Notes under the pieces: model-generated | The model's database searches: none | The model's input: the letters and a program-made list of their open reading frames with translations, nothing else | What the model was told of the DNA's origin: nothing | Shown here: positions 6,901 to 8,458 of the stretch, one piece after another | Layout: each line of letters starts with the position of its first letter | Position numbering within the stretch: the first letter of the stretch is position 1 | Assembly (NCBI GenBank): GCA_005881995.1 | Contig: VBHV01000216.1 | Coordinates: 1-8,458, forward strand | DNA from: Chloroflexota bacterium | Lineage (GTDB): Bacteria > Chloroflexota > Ktedonobacteria > Ktedonobacterales > Ktedonobacteraceae | Direction of reading: 5' to 3' | DNA length: 8,458 nt | Program-made: the position numbers and the translations under genes

Positions 6901-6927
6901 TTGATGGTATGCTGTTAGAGGTAAAAT
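6901..6927 (+). promoter_or_regulatory. Possible promoter of the DUF6788-like gene
   Basis: Two overlapping options exist just right of the inverted repeat. One is an extended -10, TGG then TATGCT (6905-6913), with no good -35. The other is TTGATG (6901-6906) with TAAAAT (6922-6927), whose 15-base spacer is short. Either places a start 30-50 bases before the ATG at 6971, and either would sit next to the inverted repeat. Confidence 0.35.
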
Positions 6928-6970
6928 TCGCACAAATATTTGATTCGTATTGTGGGAGGGCCAGTGGCAT

Positions 6971-7180
6971 ATGACTCAGTTACCAAGCGACCAGCATATC
7001 ACCTATCAATTGCAGTATCGTAAATGTGGAAAGCCTTCATGCAGCACCTGCCGCGATAGGCAGGGACATGGACCGTACTGGTATGCGTATTGGCGCGAGG
7101 GTTCGCGTTTACGCTCTGGATACATCGGGAAAGTTTCCCCCAACGCCAGCCTATGCTCTCCGGCGTTAGTCACAACCTGA
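6971..7180 (+). CDS. Small DUF6788-like Cys-containing protein
   Basis: A 69-residue protein of unknown function. The core, residues about 12-54, has the pattern YRKCGKPSCSTC, then GHGPYWYAYWREG, then LRSGYIGK, which I recognise as the DUF6788 type; my assignment is by memory of the motif. Cys19, Cys24 and Cys27 could bind a metal together with His33. The aromatic GPYWYAYW strand and the basic surface would suit nucleic-acid binding, but no function is established to my knowledge. I start at ATG 6971 with GGGAGGG at 6954-6960 (10-base gap), not at the in-frame TTG 6950 that overlaps this site. The last 15 residues (SPNASLCSPALVTT region) look nondescript and follow a TTTCCCCC run at 7134-7141, so the tail may be an altered end. 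It precedes nrdR by 207 bases and is probably a separate unit. Confidence 0.75.
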   Translation: MTQLPSDQHITYQLQYRKCGKPSCSTCRDRQGHGPYWYAYWREGSRLRSGYIGKVSPNASLCSPALVTT

Positions 7181-7259
7181 GCCTTTCATCATCCCACAGA
7201 GCAACTCGCCAGCTATAGCTTCGTGCAAACCTACACCCTCTAAACGCCTGTTTCACCTG

Positions 7260-7268
7260 TGATAAAAT
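7260..7268 (+). promoter_or_regulatory. Possible nrdR promoter, extended -10
   Basis: TG (7260-7261), one base, then TAAAAT (7263-7268) form an extended -10 in the 207-base gap before nrdR. No clear -35 is seen 17 bases upstream. Transcription would start near 7275, leaving a leader of about 110 bases that holds the 7294-7329 hairpin. I do not see a full NrdR box (ACAC-AT-rich-GTGT palindrome) here. Confidence 0.3.
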
Positions 7269-7293
7269 ATTGTTTAACATGTGGTATGGCAAG

Positions 7294-7329
7294 ACACCGA
7301 CGAGCACCTACCAGGATTGCTCAGGGTGT
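7294..7329 (+). other. Imperfect hairpin in the nrdR leader
   Basis: ACACC (7294-7298) pairs with GGTGT (7325-7329) and GAGCA (7302-7306) pairs with TGCTC (7318-7322). A small 3/2-base internal loop lies between them and an 11-base terminal loop at the tip. A short T-run (TTTTAT, 7335-7340) follows at a few bases, so it could act as a weak attenuator, or it may be chance. It matches no riboswitch class that I can recognise. Confidence 0.35.
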
Positions 7330-7387
7330 TACACTTTTATGAAGCAGGTTTTATTATCTGCAATACTTCTTTGGGGAGCGAGTTGGG

Positions 7388-7846
7388 ATGAAATGTCCAT
7401 TTTGTGGAGGCACTGAATCGCGCGTGAAAGATTCGCGCGATGTCGGTGATGCTATTCATCGTCGTCGTGAATGCGAGCAATGCAAAGGGCGCTTTAGTAC
7501 CTATGAGCGAGTTGAAAAATCTCAGTTAATGGTTATCAAACGCGACCAACGACGAGAGCCTTTCGATCGGCAGAAACTTTTTATTGGAATCAGCAAGGCA
7601 TGTGAGAAACGCCCATTGTCGGTCAATGAGATCGAAAACGCGGTTGAAGAAATCGAGCAGGAACTCTATCGACAGGGGAAGCAGGAAGTTCCCGGCAGCG
7701 TGATCGGCGAGCTGGTAATGGATCGTTTGCGTCAGATGGACAAGATCGCTTATATTCGTTTTGCCAGTGTCTACCGCTCCTTCGGCGATGTCGAAACCAT
7801 GTTTGAGGAAATACAAAACCTGCTGAATCGCGATAAAAATGAATAA
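7388..7846 (+). CDS. nrdR: Transcriptional repressor NrdR
   Basis: Nucleotide-sensing repressor of ribonucleotide reductase genes. It binds NrdR boxes when its ATP-cone holds dATP with ATP, so it links dNTP supply to RNR expression. The 152 residues match the usual length. The N-terminal zinc ribbon has Cys3, Cys6, Cys29 and Cys32 in CPFCGG and RRRECEQC, followed by RFSTYERVE. The ATP-cone (about 49-139) begins VIKRDQRREPFDRQKL and has the conserved KIAYIRFASVYRSFGD near its end. ATG 7388 fits the invariant MKCPFCG start and has GGGGAG at 7373-7378. No RNR gene lies in the window, so its targets are elsewhere. It is followed by a strong hairpin and a convergent gene. Confidence 0.98.
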   Translation: MKCPFCGGTESRVKDSRDVGDAIHRRRECEQCKGRFSTYERVEKSQLMVIKRDQRREPFDRQKLFIGISKACEKRPLSVNEIENAVEEIEQELYRQGKQEVPGSVIGELVMDRLRQMDKIAYIRFASVYRSFGDVETMFEEIQNLLNRDKNE

Positions 7847-7852
7847 CGAGGG

Positions 7853-7910
7853 ATAACTTCTCTCATCGTAGAAAGCTGGTGCACCGAGTTCTTACGATGA
7901 GAGAAGTTAT
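7853..7910. terminator. Bidirectional 18-bp hairpin between nrdR and the convergent CNBD gene
   Basis: The arms 7853-7870 (ATAACTTCTCTCATCGTA) and 7893-7910 are perfect 18-base reverse complements with a 22-base loop. The loop itself contains the self-complementary GGTGCACC (7878-7885). The structure begins 6 bases after the nrdR stop and ends 10 bases from the stop of the minus-strand gene. No T-run follows on either strand. The right arm overlaps a short imperfect tandem repeat (AGAGAAGTTATT then AGAGAAGTATTA, about 7901-7923) that runs into the stop codon of the neighbouring gene. Confidence 0.8.
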
Positions 7911-7920
7911 TAGAGAAGTA

Positions 7921-8349
7921 TTAATGTAGAGGCTGGCCTTCGGCCTTGCGGAGTCGCCTGCTAAGAGTGGACAGCATCTTGAGCGCGATTTCGGGATGGC
8001 TGCGGACGGTTGTGCGAAACTCCCAGACAGGCAATAACAAAGCGGTAACATCAGTCACCGCGGTAACAGTGGCCGAACGAGGCAAATCATCTAACAATGC
8101 CATCTCACCTATTACACTTCCTGGGCCAAAGTCCCCCAGGTTTTCTTCCGCCCTATCAGGGTTGACCGCCTGTGTGATTTTGACATGGCCGCTAATAATG
8201 ACATATAACCCAACCCCGGTATCGCCCTGCTTAATTAACGGGGTGCCGGCGCTGTACTTGCGCTCCTGGCAACTGCGAGCGAGAGCCTGCAATTCCTTTT
8301 TATCCAGGCTAGAAAAGAAATCAACGCGCGCTAGGGTATCTTCATGCAT
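7921..8349 (-). CDS. Stand-alone cyclic nucleotide-binding domain protein (Crp-type CNBD, no HTH)
   Basis: A 142-residue protein that is almost wholly one CNBD. It opens with the helix LARVDFFSSLDKKELQALA, followed by beta-strands with GTPLIKQGD (35-43) and LYVIISGHVKI. The phosphate-binding cassette is GEMALLDDLPRSATV (81-95), where Glu82 and Arg91-Ser92 sit where CRP contacts the ribose and the cyclic phosphate. It ends with the C-helix (about 117-136). Canonical Crp/Fnr proteins run about 70-80 residues further into a DNA-binding HTH, which is absent: TAA follows directly. It may therefore be a ligand-binding module acting through partners, and binding of cAMP or another cyclic nucleotide is inferred from the motif only. 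ATG 8349-8347 has AAAGGAG ending 7 bases upstream. No signal peptide or membrane segment is seen. Confidence 0.92.
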   Translation of the reverse strand: MHEDTLARVDFFSSLDKKELQALARSCQERKYSAGTPLIKQGDTGVGLYVIISGHVKITQAVNPDRAEENLGDFGPGSVIGEMALLDDLPRSATVTAVTDVTALLLPVWEFRTTVRSHPEIALKMLSTLSRRLRKAEGQPLH

Positions 8350-8388
8350 GAGGTGGCTCCTTTACGGTTAAATAAGGTTACTGCAACT

Positions 8389-8417
8389 ATCTTACCACAA
8401 CCATCCTGCTCTGTCAC
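8389..8417 (-). promoter_or_regulatory. Promoter of the CNBD gene
   Basis: On the minus strand GTGACA (8417-8412) is the -35. A 17-base spacer ending in TGG (8397-8395) leads to TAAGAT (8394-8389) as an extended -10. Transcription should start near 8382, giving a leader of about 33 bases with AAAGGAG just before the ATG. The remaining 41 bases to the window end show nothing I can assign. Confidence 0.6.
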
Positions 8418-8458
8418 CGGGCTGGTTCTATGCAGTTCAACGCGGAAGGTACGCCAGC

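Noticed and set aside
7181..7387. NrdR box before nrdR
   Set aside because: GTGTTACAC at 7326-7334 is a short palindrome but lacks the length and A/T core of an NrdR box.

Overview
This is a chromosomal housekeeping segment from a bacterium of moderate G+C. I infer a monoderm-type member of the Chloroflexota, most likely Ktedonobacteria-like. The grounds are a MurT/GatD peptidoglycan-amidation pair, a long-form hibernation factor, NrdR, a multi-zinc-ribbon topoisomerase I, and a small DUF6788-type protein of a sort I associate with that class. The placement rests on gene content and protein style, not on a marker-gene comparison. I see no insertion sequence, phage gene, tRNA, rRNA or CRISPR array.

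Layout, left to right. Positions 1-2255 (minus) hold DNA topoisomerase I, complete at its start and cut by the window edge near its C-terminus. Positions 2256-2669 are a divergent intergenic region with a family of about 49-bp degenerate repeats (two direct units, a third partial unit and an inverted fragment). The best promoter for the rightward operon lies across the end of the last full unit. Positions 2670-5934 (plus) are a compact operon: murT-like and gatD-like genes overlapping by 4 bases (GTGA), then, 38 bases on, a 210-residue protein with a ClpX-type C4 zinc finger but no AAA+ domain. A perfect 17-bp hairpin separates this from the convergent ribosome hibernation factor gene (6021-6650, minus). 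Positions 6651-6970 hold the hpf promoter and a large 50-bp inverted repeat. Then come a 69-residue DUF6788-like protein (6971-7180, plus) and nrdR (7388-7846, plus). A perfect 18-bp hairpin separates nrdR from a convergent stand-alone cyclic-nucleotide-binding-domain protein (7921-8349, minus), whose promoter ends the window.

How the genes fit together. MurT and GatD are the two subunits of one enzyme that amidates the D-glutamate of lipid II. GatD frees ammonia from glutamine and MurT uses ATP to attach it, so the overlapping start and stop codons fit a need for matched synthesis. The third operon gene is the least understood and most interesting. It carries an adaptor- or substrate-binding type zinc finger joined to a beta-rich domain I do not recognise. 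The other genes (topA, hpf, nrdR, the cyclic-nucleotide-binding protein) are separately transcribed units of DNA topology, ribosome dormancy, dNTP-synthesis control and probable ligand sensing.

Two regularities run through the window. The promoter candidates I could pick share an extended -10 (TGn + hexamer) architecture. Both convergent gene pairs are separated by long, perfect, U-tract-less hairpins. No clearly new multi-gene defence or metabolic system is visible. The best leads are the ClpX-finger protein in the murT-gatD operon, the promoter-bearing repeats, and the inverted repeat upstream of the DUF6788-like gene.
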